A stretch of 64,000 nt of DNA from Mercenaria mercenaria. Lineage: Eukaryota > Mollusca > Bivalvia > Venerida > Veneridae. A program made the position numbers and the translations under genes. Shown here piece after piece: positions 50,689 to 58,467 of the stretch (position 1 is its first letter; every line of letters starts with the position of its first letter). The notes beneath the pieces were generated by a model that was not told the DNA's origin, searched no databases, and saw nothing but the letters and a program-made list of their open reading frames with translations. The stretch lies in NCBI RefSeq assembly GCF_021730395.1, contig NC_069367.1, positions 75,129,501 through 75,193,500 of the forward strand, written 5' to 3'.

Positions 50689-53600
50689 AACCTGAAACCA
50701 GTATACCCCCCCTTACAACTTTGTTGTCGGGGGGTACAATAATCCAGTACAAACTTACTTGGCATATGCCTTTTCAAGCAATGCACTCCAGAACTCATTC
50801 TTTGCCTGGGAGTGTATGAACACCAGCTCTCCATTAATTGTAGGCAACTGGTCGTCAATAACAACTTCCGTCCATTTTCCGTAACGCCAGAGTTTAAAGC
50901 GAAAAATTCCACAGTATTCATCAGGGTTGTTTTCATCCCATTCCTGATCTGAAGGAATTACCTGGTTACACAGTTCCTTGTGCAGCGCCAGGCAGGAAGA
51001 TGCTGCTACAAACCAACAGTTACCGAGACGTCCTTGCGTTACATCGCCGGAACTTGTGCCTGCCACGAACAGCTTAGGATTCTCACAAATATCCTGGAAA
51101 ATTAAAAATATAAGATATTGAGATTCCAGAAACTTAGTTTTAATTAAGATTTCCACAACTGCATCACTGTTATTACTCCTATAATTTAAATATCAACAGA
51201 ATCAATCTTATGTAATTTTATAATTTTTCTTTTTTTTTTTTGTATTAGTCTGTAGTAGAATAAAAAATGTGTCAATGGTAATATTACATGACTGTGTTGT
51301 TTTATCTTTTTTAACAATCATTGATAAATCATGATTGCACATACATGTACATTAATGTTCCTATTCATAATATTAACATTACTATTATTATTAGGCCAGA
51401 AAGAAAAATACCTGTATCAAGGCAGACCTCCAAACCCTAATATTTAGTCCCGCACCTAATTTGCATTGTTCCTTGATTAATTTACTTTTATCAAAAGTTT
51501 TCTTGTTGAATAGAAACAAGTTTAAGTGAATCTGCTTATAACAGTTTGTTTTAAAAAAAAAAATAGAAAAGAATAAATGTATAAAAATGTTACAATATAC
51601 AACCGCCTCAGCAAATTACATTTATTGAGCAGACTAACTGCAATTTTTCTTAATTTGAATTAATACAAGGACCTAAACTCCAAGTAACCCTTAACACAGG
51701 TATTATTAATTCCGGTCTTTGATGTCATATTTATTATGAAACAGGCAGCCAAAAATTGTAAGTAAATAACGTTTTTTTCTAAATTGAAAGAAGAGTGCCA
51801 GACTGTCACAAAATACGCCCATCATCGAACTTGGCCTAATTCAAGGGGCATAATCCAAGAATGTCTGGGGCGCTTTGGGTGGTTATCATACTTGGCTGAG
51901 ACATTATGCCCACAAGCATCGTCAGCAAGTTTGGTGAAGATCGGATGCAAAAAAGTTTGACTTAAAAAGAGTGCGGACAAGGCTAAATCCGCAGTTTTTC
52001 GAGTAATTCAAGAGCCATAATCCAATAGTGTCTGGGACAATTTGGCTGGTTATCGAACTTGGCTGAGATATTTGCCCACAAACACTGTCAGCAAGTTTGG
52101 TGAAGATCGGATGAAAACTGTTCGACTTAAGAGCGGACAAGGGTAAATTTGCAGTTTTTCGAGTAATTCAAGGGCCATAATCCAAGAATGCCTAGGGCAA
52201 TTTGGCTAGTTATCGAACCTGGTCAAGATATTATGCCCACAAACATTGTCAGCAAGTCTGGTGAAGATCGAATGAAAACTGTTCGACTTAGAGAGTGGAC
52301 AAGGCTAATTTGCAGTTTTTCGAGTAATTCAAGGGCCATAATCCAAGAGTGCCTGGGGCGATTTGGCTGCTTATCGATCTTGGCCGAAATATTATGCCCA
52401 CAAACATTGTCAGCAAGTTTGGTGAAGATCGGATGAAACCTGTTTGACTTAGAGAGCGGACAAGGCTAAATTCGCTGTTTTACGAGCAATTCAAGGGCCA
52501 TAATCCAACAGTGCCTGGGACAATTTTGCTGGTTACTGATCTTGGCCGAGATATTATGCCCACAAACATTGTCAGCAAGTTTGGTGAAGATTTGATGAAA
52601 CCTGTTCGACTTAGAGAGCGGACATGCTTTGGACGAAGACCACCCGCCCGCCGCCGCAGATGTTCACATAATACGCCCCACTCGTTCAGAGACGGGCGTA
52701 TAAAAAGGGCAATAATTTTCATTAAATTAAACCAAGAGCAATGTATCTTGATTATTCCAGTAGATTTGATGACTGAAAAATATTGTGTGAAGTTTCAATC
52801 AAATAAACAGAGTTGTTCCTGAGATACAGCTTTAACCAAATCTTCCAAGTAAAAAACATGCCTTTTAAGTTAATCAACTTAAACAAGAGGGTCATGATGA
52901 CCCTGGATCGCTCTACTGAGTAATATGAGCTACATGTTTCAAATGTAAAACTGATGATAAAATATTAAATCAGTAGGTCACATTCATGGTCAATGAAATT
53001 CAGTTTTACGATTTGTGTGCAAAACTGTGTATGTCATCAAAATTTCAAGGCTGTATCTTAAAAAACAAGAAAGTAGGTCAGTAGGTCAAGGTCACAGTAA
53101 AGTGACATCATATTACTTGGGGTCATCAGGTAATTATAATTAAACTGTCTTGGAAATAGGATCAGATGATGTTTTAAGTATTTTTCCTATATAACTCACA
53201 TAATAACTAAGTGACCCCAGGGCGGGGCCTCTTTTAACCCCAGGACATAATTTGAACAATTTTGTAGAGGACTACTAGACAATGCATCATACCAAATATC
53301 AAAAGCCTAGGTCCTATGGTTTCAGACAAGATTTTTAAAGCTTTTTCCTATACAAGTCTATATAAAACTTGGGACCCCCAGGGCAGGGCCTCTTTTCCCC
53401 AAGGGGTACAATTTGAACAATTTTGGTTGAAGACCATAAGACAATGCTACAAACCAAATATCAAAGGTCTAAGTGTTGTGGTTCCAGACAAGAAGATTTT
53501 TAAACTTTTTTGCCTATATAAGTCTATGTAAAATTTGGGATCCCCGGGGCGGGGCCATATTTGACCCTAGAGGGATAATTTGAATAAACTTGGCAGAGGA

Positions 53601-54512
53601 CCACTAGATGATGCTACATACCAAATATCAAAGCCCTAGGCCATGTGGTTTTGTACAAGAAGATTTTCAAAGTTTTCCCTATATAAGTCTATATAAACCA
53701 TGTGACCCCCGGGGCGGGGCCATATTTGACCCTAGGAGGATAATTTGAAAAATTTTGGTAGAGGACCACTAGATTATGCTACACACCAGCTATCAAAGCC
53801 CTAGGCTCTGTGGTTTTGGACAAGAAGATTTTTAAAGTTTTTCCTTTCTGTTGCCATGGCAACCAGAATTCTAAATGGAATTCAATTCTTTGAACAATTT
53901 TGAAAGAGGGCCACCCAAGGATCATTCCTGTGAAGTTTGGTGTAATTCTGCCCAGTGGTTTTCACGAGGAAGATTTTTTTAGAAATTATTGACGTACAAC
54001 GGACGATGGACATCAAGCGGTCATAATAGCTCACCTTGTCACTTCATGACAGGTGAGCTAAAAATAAATCTCCCTTTGCCTGGCATTCTTTCTTCAATTT
54101 GTACCAAAAATCCCCATCTTGTCCTTTTAATCAACTAAGGCTTGAAGAATTAAGTTATTTGGTTATTTCAGTTGGTCTGATGACTAGGAAGCACTGTGTC
54201 AATGCAATATGTAATGGTTTCTGAGCTATAACTAACTGTAACTTAGTACCATCTATTATCATCTCTGACAGTTACGACTTCTGTGATGGAGCAAGCTGCT
54301 TTATGTACTAAATACTCCAATTTTTAGGCTTTGTTTACCTTGGGTCTTTTCCAAGTCACACCTGTCAATTTACCACTGGTAAAAAACAAGGCTTTATCCT
54401 GAGCTGGAAACTCCGGATCAAAAAATAAATCTCCCTTTGCTTGGCATTCTTTCTTCAACTTGCTGTAGTCCTGGTTTTTGTATTTCACAACATCAGTACC
54501 AAAAATTCCCAT
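39031..54512 (-). CDS. CAPN5: calpain-5-like cysteine protease (whole gene, 11 coding exons)
   Basis: A calcium-dependent cytosolic cysteine protease of the calpain-5/TRA-3 type, which carries a C-terminal C2 domain in place of the penta-EF-hand domain. Joining eleven exons at GT-AG sites with matching phases gives 1,914 bp, that is 637 residues plus the stop; human CAPN5 has about 640. Order: residues 1-58 N-terminus; protease subdomain PC1 with the nucleophile Cys84 in G-N-C-W-F-V-A-A; PC2 with His253 in K-G-H-A-Y and Asn285 in R-N-P-W-G; the C2-like domain III from about 350 with an acidic D-D-E-D-D loop; and a C2 domain from about 510. All three catalytic residues are present, so the enzyme should be active, unlike CAPN6. 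Role by family: limited proteolysis, in worms linked to sex determination and in vertebrates to the retina. An acceptor (ctttcag) 19 bp upstream of the ATG shows that the 5' UTR is spliced. Introns carry SINEs and pearl-like elements. Confidence 0.96.
39958..40097 (-). CDS. CAPN5: calpain-5-like, coding exon 10
   Basis: Residues 531 (end) to 577: A-D-P-Y-C-I-I-K-C-E-G-Q-K-V (C2 domain), then C-N-P-E-W and N-P-I-K-V-Q. D-P-Y-x-x-I-K is the usual second C2 block. Acceptor tttcag, donor CAG|gtttgt. Confidence 0.94.
40262..40527 (-). mobile_element. tRNA-derived bivalve SINE, copy 1
   Basis: On the minus strand the head is tRNA-like (gcggagtggttaaggttgct, near 40515), followed by a body with 'gggtcttcctccaccatcaa' and an end 'gtgcgacgttaaacct' plus a poly-A run. 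Degenerate copies of the same family are at 41029-41240, 45490-45620 and about 47918-48000, all in the calpain introns. Confidence 0.8.
40729..40847 (-). CDS. CAPN5: calpain-5-like, coding exon 9
   Basis: Residues 491 (end) to 531 (start): a linker (E-L-H-H-D-K-P-Q) and the first C2 strand, V-M-L-T-Q-V-K-V-L-K-A-E-G-L. Acceptor ccatag, donor G|gttagt. Confidence 0.93.
41029..41240 (-). mobile_element. tRNA-derived bivalve SINE, copy 2 (degraded)
   Basis: Shares 'gtttaacatcaaacc', 'gatggagaaggaagacctca' and 'gggtacaaccaccaac' with copy 1. The tRNA-like head is decayed. Confidence 0.65.
41260..42187 (-). mobile_element. pearl-like monomers, family A relative, split by a SINE
   Basis: Monomers with 'ttgacctttgatctaggggt' and 'ctgggtgttgcccatgac', the reverse complement of family A monomers. 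A SINE at 41513-41941 interrupts them. No clear termini were found. Confidence 0.55.
41513..41941 (-). mobile_element. tRNA-derived SINE, copy 2 of the 2688-3109 family
   Basis: The reverse-oriented counterpart of 2688-3109: an (att)n tail at 41513, 'atttatatagcgcccttttc', and a tRNA-like head with B box (ggttcgaatcac) and A box (tggtctagtggtaa) at the right end. Inserted in a pearl-like element. Confidence 0.85.
42188..43236 (-). mobile_element. pearl-like element, family C, copy 1
   Basis: Read on the minus strand it starts TGTACCCCCCCTC, has a tgtc/gtcc microsatellite (43158-43188), about five monomers of 165-170 bp ('caaagtcccgtaactctgca' .. 'gtgaagtttcattaaa'), the inverse motif GGGGGGTACA, a hairpin (cctttagtgat region) and CTCTAG next to TT at 42187. 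Lies in calpain intron 8, in the same orientation as the gene. Confidence 0.8.
43498..44336 (-). mobile_element. pearl-like element, family D, copy on minus strand
   Basis: Minus strand: starts ATGTCTCCCACCACAC, microsatellite (tgtc)n and (gtgt)n at 44250-44290, four monomers of 161 bp (starts near 43620, 43782, 43943 and 44105: 'taattcaagggccgtaactc'), the inverse motif GGGAGACAT, a hairpin (GCTTTT-CTC-AAAAGC) and CTCTAG next to TT. The monomers match those of family E although the ends differ. Confidence 0.8.
44639..44841 (-). CDS. CAPN5: calpain-5-like, coding exon 8
   Basis: Residues 424-490 plus two bases: V-E-E-N-R, then V-F-R-D-S-R-S-I-F, K-G-R-Y-L-V-L-A-C-T-F-D-P and E-F-L-F-R-I-Y-T, the conserved end of domain III. 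Acceptor tttgtag, donor AA|gtaaga. Confidence 0.96.
45279..45392 (-). CDS. CAPN5: calpain-5-like, coding exon 7
   Basis: A 114 bp exon of 38 codons (residues 386-423): F-V-F-S-I-T-D-D-E-D-D, then L-M-Q-K-S-E-R-S, and T-I-G-F-T-I-M-K. It holds the acidic loop of the C2-like domain III. Acceptor gacag, donor AAG|gtaatg. It is short and easily missed, but both phases and the alignment to CAPN5 fit exactly. Confidence 0.93.
45490..45620 (-). mobile_element. tRNA-derived bivalve SINE, copy 3 (fragment)
   Basis: Body fragment with 'ggtggaggaagaccccttag' and 'gggtagaaccgtcc', related to the SINE at 40262-40527. Head and tail are missing. Confidence 0.55.
46176..46356 (-). CDS. CAPN5: calpain-5-like, coding exon 6
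   Basis: Residues 325 (end) to 385: M-N-F-D-D-F-C-H-H-F, then C-R-V-V-N-T-S, K-T-W-H-E-G, G-G-C-L-N-N-K-E-T-F-L-K-N-P-Q. It leads from the protease core into domain III. Acceptor tttatag, donor CAG|gtatgt. Confidence 0.95.
47044..47121 (-). CDS. CAPN5: calpain-5-like, coding exon 5
   Basis: A 78 bp exon for residues 299 (end) to 325 (start): D-P-E-W-N-K-I-P then E-D-G-E-F-W. Acceptor ttttttag, donor TG|gtatgt; the split Trp codon is completed by exon 6. D-G-E-F-W is the conserved end of PC2. Confidence 0.94.
47671..47864 (-). CDS. CAPN5: calpain-5-like, coding exon 4 (catalytic His and Asn)
   Basis: Residues 235-298 plus two bases. It contains G-L-V-K-G-H-A-Y (His253) and M-I-R-L-R-N-P-W-G (Asn285). 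Acceptor attgcag, donor AA|gtatgt. Confidence 0.97.
48486..48678 (-). CDS. CAPN5: calpain-5-like, coding exon 3
   Basis: Residues 170 (end) to 234: G-C-Y-E-C-L-D-G-G, then A-L-E-D-F-T-G-G-V-S-E and F-F-E-R-L-K-K. Acceptor tttacag, donor CCT|gtatgt. It joins exon 4 in phase 0 and aligns with human CAPN5 without gaps at the junction. Confidence 0.95.
48964..49827. mobile_element. pogo/Tigger-like non-autonomous transposon
   Basis: 864 bp between TA dinucleotides. The left end CAGTACAATCGCGATCCTAC and the reverse complement of the right end, CAGTGCATTCGCGGTGCTAC, match at 16 of 20 positions. TA duplication and CAGT termini are typical of the pogo branch of Tc1/mariner elements. The interior repeats tip-like motifs (tcgtaatatcgcattttcg at 49010; ttcgtaaaaccgcgac at 49708) and has no transposase. 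Confidence 0.75.
49835..50738 (-). mobile_element. pearl-like element, family C, copy 2
   Basis: Same ends and monomers as 42188-43236. On the minus strand it starts TTGTACCCCCCGAC, has a (tgtc)n microsatellite at 50644-50688 and monomers at about 170 bp spacing (49975, 50156, 50325, 50497), and ends with a perfect ATCAC-CTTTA-GTGAT hairpin and CTCTAG next to TT. It lies 7 bp from the pogo-like element and 20 bp from calpain exon 2. Confidence 0.82.
50759..51093 (-). CDS. CAPN5: calpain-5-like, coding exon 2 (catalytic Cys)
   Basis: Residues 59-169 plus two bases of codon 170. It contains Q-G-R-L-G-N-C-W-F-V-A-A with catalytic Cys84, G-I-F-R-F-K-L-W-R-Y-G-K-W, V-V-I-D-D-Q-L-P-T and N-E-F-W-S-A-L-L-E-K-A-Y-A-K, all standard PC1 blocks. 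Acceptor ttttccag, donor AA|gtaagt. Confidence 0.97.
51790..52701 (-). mobile_element. pearl-like element, family E
   Basis: Minus strand: starts ATACGCCCGTCTC, a GC-rich microsatellite-like stretch (52640-52660), five monomers of 161 bp (51838, 52003, 52165, 52325, 52487), the inverse motif GGGCGTATT, a hairpin (GTGACAGTCTGGCAC) and CTCTTC next to TT. The monomer is the same as in family D. Confidence 0.78.
52884..54060 (-). mobile_element. pearl-like element, family F
   Basis: Minus strand: starts TAGCTCACCTGTCATG with its own inverse (CAAGGTGAGCTA), a short gtccgt stretch at 53998, six monomers of about 160 bp ('gaccccagggcggggcctct', 'accaaatatcaaag'), and ends with the palindrome GGGTCATCATGACCC and CTCTTG next to TTT. 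Its 5' end abuts the partial calpain exon copy. Confidence 0.75.
54061..54127 (-). pseudogene. rearranged partial copy of calpain exon 1
   Basis: The minus strand reads ATGGGGATTTTTGGTAC and then joins directly to the part of exon 1 beginning at codons for K-L-K-K-E-C-Q; 34 bp of the real exon (54339-54512) are absent, so the frame is lost after six codons. A few substitutions separate the two. It lies 210 bp downstream of the real exon, inside intron 1, and touches the 5' end of pearl-like element F. Confidence 0.85.
54339..54512 (-). CDS. CAPN5: calpain-5-like, coding exon 1
   Basis: Residues 1-58, from M-G-I-F-G-T-D to the conserved W-K-R-P-K. The ATG is at 54512; the acceptor for the spliced 5' UTR is at 54531. 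Donor AAG|gtaaac, phase 0. F-F-D-P-E-F-P-A matches the F-x-D-P-x-F-P-A motif of calpains. A rearranged partial copy of this exon lies at 54061-54127. Confidence 0.95.
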
Positions 54513-54559
54513 CTTGTCCTGTTAACCACTCTGAAAGATAAAGGATATAACATCAATTC

Positions 54560-54858
54560 TGTAATCTTCAATATATCAATTTGTAAAATGAAGTCTCTAT
54601 ATGGCTGCAAAGCCAAAATAGCAAAGTTTGGCCCTTTAAGGGACCATAACTCTGGAACCCATGATGGAATCTGGCCAGTTTTATAAAAGGAACCAAGATA
54701 CTATGCCAATACAAGTTGTGTGCAAGTTTGATTAAAATAGATTGTAAAATGTGGTCTCTAACGTGTTCAGAAGAAATTGTGAACGGACGGACGACGGGTC
54801 ACAGACAAAGGGCGATCAAAACAGCTCACCTTGTCAAGTGCTATGTGACTGGCGAGTT
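54560..54858 (-). mobile_element. pearl-like element, family F2 (one monomer)
   Basis: The right end (gagctg..cagctcaccttgtcaagtgc..ggcgagtta) resembles the 5' end of family F; a 'gacggacgacgg' microsatellite lies at 54785. One monomer with 'gggaccataactctggaacc' and 'gtgcaagtttgattaaaa'. The 3' hairpin end is missing or lies in the gcaaagccaaaa stretch near 54610. It covers the intron just upstream of calpain exon 1. Confidence 0.6.
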
Positions 54859-54860
54859 AA

Positions 54861-55194
54861 CAAGAGCTGTCTGACGACAGCGCGCTCGACTTTTCTCAGT
54901 GCTTGACTCTGAATTAGAGCTTTGCTAGAAAAACCTTTATCAAACTTTAACCAAAAAGTTATATTAAAGTTAAAAAGGGGTATAACTATGTCAAAATTGA
55001 AATCAGAGTTATGGGAACTATTTCTCCTGGTGTAGACTTTGATAGTAAATAACCATTTTAAGTTTCAAGTCAATAGTTGATAGTAGCAGAGATATTTGAC
55101 TTTATCAAAAATTTTAACCATTGAATGGCAACGCCTACGCCGACGCTTGGGCGAGTGCAATTTAGCTCTAATTATTCTTTGAAAAATTGAGCTA
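54861..55194 (-). mobile_element. pearl-like element, family G, copy 1 (short)
   Basis: Minus strand: starts TAGCTCAATTTTTC, has one monomer, then the motif GAAAAGTCGAGCG, a hairpin (GCTGTCGTCAGACAGC) and CTCTTG next to TTAA. Same family as 62320-63104. It abuts F2 directly. Confidence 0.78.
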
Positions 55195-58187
55195 AAAATG
55201 ACAAATAAAAAATCAACAACAGAGACAAAAGTCAAGAAAAGAAAATTAAGTGAATTTATATCCCCTGCAGGAAAGGTTGTTTTTGTTATTGAAGGGTGTG
55301 GTTTGATGCCTTTGCATGTTATATTATCAAAAATGCCTCAGAATATTAGTTGATTTTGCTACAGTTGTCATATTTTTCTTAAATGTAGGCTTTTTTTGAC
55401 TAGTTATAAAGAATGCACTAGAAAATGTTGTTAGAAAGGACAGATATGTCCGAAAATCACGGTCATGAAAACTGGTAACAAATATGGAAAATGAAAGTTA
55501 GCACATAAATTCTTGATAAAATACCTGTTTTTAATTTATTTTCTTTCATCATAGCTATTCAAAACTTACAATTTCTGTTTATTTAAAGCATTTTCCCCTC
55601 CAAACTAAGACTTGGTAACAATAAAAAAATGCTAAATCGTAACAGCCGGCACCGCTTTTAAAATCTTATCAAGCACATAAAGTAATGATTATAATTATCG
55701 AATTTTTATTCAGTAACTGTAATCTAATTATCGCCAACTGACTGCCTAATCAAATAAAATTGTTGCAATTTGGCTCCCCTCCTTATAATAACGGATGTTG
55801 TTTATTACACAGCTAGATTATCAATTTTTCACATCTTGTAACAAATGTAGCTTCGGACCATTTTCGCCAATTAGAAATTGGAAATTTACTGCTGTCATTA
55901 GACAAGTCCTGCCTTATGATCGCCTGTCAACAGTGGTTTAACTCCACCTTCAATACCTTACTGCTTACGTCACGCATATCATTATTAGTGTATGACCGCG
56001 AGTGTTTATTTAGAATGTGGATCCAGGTTTATTGTAGGAAATGAATGATAAGAGAAAGGATTAAGGAAAATGCCCCCGGGTCTCAAGTGACGCACAGGCA
56101 AGTATCATGGCGGGTCCTTTGAGCGTCTTTTGAAAATCTCCAGGGTCTGGACCCGGGGTCCCGGGTCAAATGGAACCCCCGATTTTTTACCAAATCAAGG
56201 TGAAAACTCTGCCCTTACGTGATCTAAATTTGTGTTAAATTTCGTAAAGATCCATCAATGGATAACTTTGTTTTGTGGATATTCATGCATTTTAAAACAA
56301 CTAAAGGGCAATAATTCTGTAACATCTGAAGAGATCCTGATGAAAGACGAGCATGTGCCACTGCCCTATATTGATCTATATTGTGTTAAACTTCAGGAAG
56401 ATCCATCCATGGACTACTTTGTAATTTAATGTGTGAATTTATGGATTGTAAAATAAATAAAGCCTTATTAAAGAGCAATAACTCTTGTAGTGATCCTGAC
56501 AAAAAGTGTGCACAAATGCCCTACAGTGATCTATAAATACGTAAAGTTTCACGGAGATCCATCGATTAGGTAACTTATATCATAATAGGAGAGATCGCCG
56601 TGACGTCACGCGTTAACATCTGTTTATCTGGTGGTTGGCAAAACAAATGATTTTAACACCGTTTGCGTATTGAATCAGAATTTTTAATTTTTAATAACTT
56701 TTTTGCTCATTTATGGATTTTCAAAATTCAAAAAGATTTGAAATACAAACAATCTTCATATTTTTGTATCCAAATACCTTTTTTCAATGAATAACCGTTT
56801 TAAATGACATATAATTTTAAAAGCGGCGTAGTGATTTTCACAACCTTTAGAAAAGCAGTGTAAGTTAAGCGTTCATAATTAATCCATTTTATTTTGAAAT
56901 AACAATTAAAAGTAATCAATAAATTGCTTGTTTTATAACCTTTCCATTGATCAAAAAATTATTTATGTAATTTGTGTTTTAAGAAACTTTAGACCGTTAG
57001 AAAAACATCACTGTTTACAAAAAACATGGACGGTCGGCTTCTGCCCACCCGATCACTGTCTTATCAGTTCTAAAAATAGAACTTGTATACAAACACGATC
57101 TCTCCTATTTGGTTACTTGGATAGTCAAAAATCAAGAGAAAAAAACTCTGCTTTCACTTGGTCAATGGGGATAATACTAAACGTGAGCAAAGGTCATGTG
57201 CTTATTGGTAATTATGTGAGGTTCAGAGATTCTAGCTAAAATACTTTTGACTTAAAGGTATTTTCTCTTTTTTTTAATATCATATATAATATGGGTCGAA
57301 TTTTACAGGTAGCGAAACGCGAGTGCAATTTAAGACCTTATTTTCTGCAAAATCAGAACTTCTATGCTTAAGGAAAAAATGCATATCAATTGAAAATATG
57401 TTTTTTAAAAAGATTTTTTCTACTTTTCTGCTGAAACCTGACTGACTGCCCAGTTGAATTACAAAATGCAGAAAGAAAATAAAAATATTGGACCCCACCT
57501 TGCGTCTCATAATAAAAACACCTCGTGAAAATCACAATGATCAAACAAAACTAATTGCTATTTAGAGAACAATCAAATAATAACCCTAACTTGACTGGCT
57601 TTGTATTTATCTATAGGATATGACACCAGACCATGCAGTTAAAAGTAACAATGAACTAACTGTCCGGTTAAAGGAAGTGCAATGTATTTTTATTGAAGAG
57701 TTTTTCATGATGTATGATAGTTTATCTAAATTTCTGTTTAAGTGCATTTGAATTTATTTTAATAGACTCAAAACATTTTTAATGTGTATTTGACAACTAT
57801 TTCACATTCAGATAAGTTTTTCCCACAACAGTCCTATTCATAGGTAGGACTATCTGCCAGAGGGAAATAGATCTACATGATCATGGATAAGTTTAAGAAA
57901 CTTAAATAGCTCTAATATGCCTAAAGTCGATGCGCACCCCATGTCTATAAGGCCAGAGTTTTTTATTTTTCGTTTTACGGGAGCGCCGGTCCTAAATATT
58001 GCAAAAGTAGAATAAAATTAAAATTCATTTTCCCGAGTTTTATTTTATTTTTTCCGCCGGTCGGTTGTTTACAGCCCCAAAGAAAATAAAATTAGTGTAT
58101 TTTCACCTGGACGTAATTTCACAGGAAGGGAGTATAACGCGTGCAAAATATCGTGTTTTGCCGTACATTTATCGGCATTAACAGGGT
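55195..58187. other. non-coding; 145 bp tandem repeat at 56224-56575
   Basis: Three copies of a unit with 'gttaaatttcgtaaagatcc' and 'gggcaataattctgtaac' occur at 56224-56575; the motif resembles pearl monomers but no ends were found. Around 56040-56190 is a GC-richer stretch with 'gacccggggtcccgggtc'. The rest is AT-rich with no gene seen. The calpain promoter and first non-coding exon may lie here. Confidence 0.45.
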
Positions 58188-58196
58188 GTAAAATTC

Positions 58197-58467
58197 ATAG
58201 GCACCCGATTTTTTGGGCTACGCTCCTGCACCGCAGAGCGCGCGCGCGCCGACATATCTCGTACCATCTCATGCACTGTAATTCAACCTACCTATATAGT
58301 TTTTTTAAGTAACAGGAGAAAATATGCCATTTCTTAAACGGGAGATTTGTGGACTTTTCACCTTTTATATAGGTAGGTTGAATTACAGTGCATGACATGG
58401 TACGATATATGTCGGCGCGCGCGCGCTCTGCGGTGCAGGAGCGTAGCCCAAAAAATCGGGTGCCTAT
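58197..58467. mobile_element. foldback MITE with about 100 bp near-perfect arms
   Basis: The left arm starts ATAGGCACCCGATTTTTTGG and runs to about 58298; the right arm (58373-58467) is its reverse complement with only a few differences, around a 75 bp loop. Both arms carry a (GC)n alternating stretch. GTAAAATTC is found on both sides (58188-58196 and 58469-58477), a likely 9 bp target duplication. The high arm identity suggests a fairly recent insertion or maintenance of the palindrome. Confidence 0.88.
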
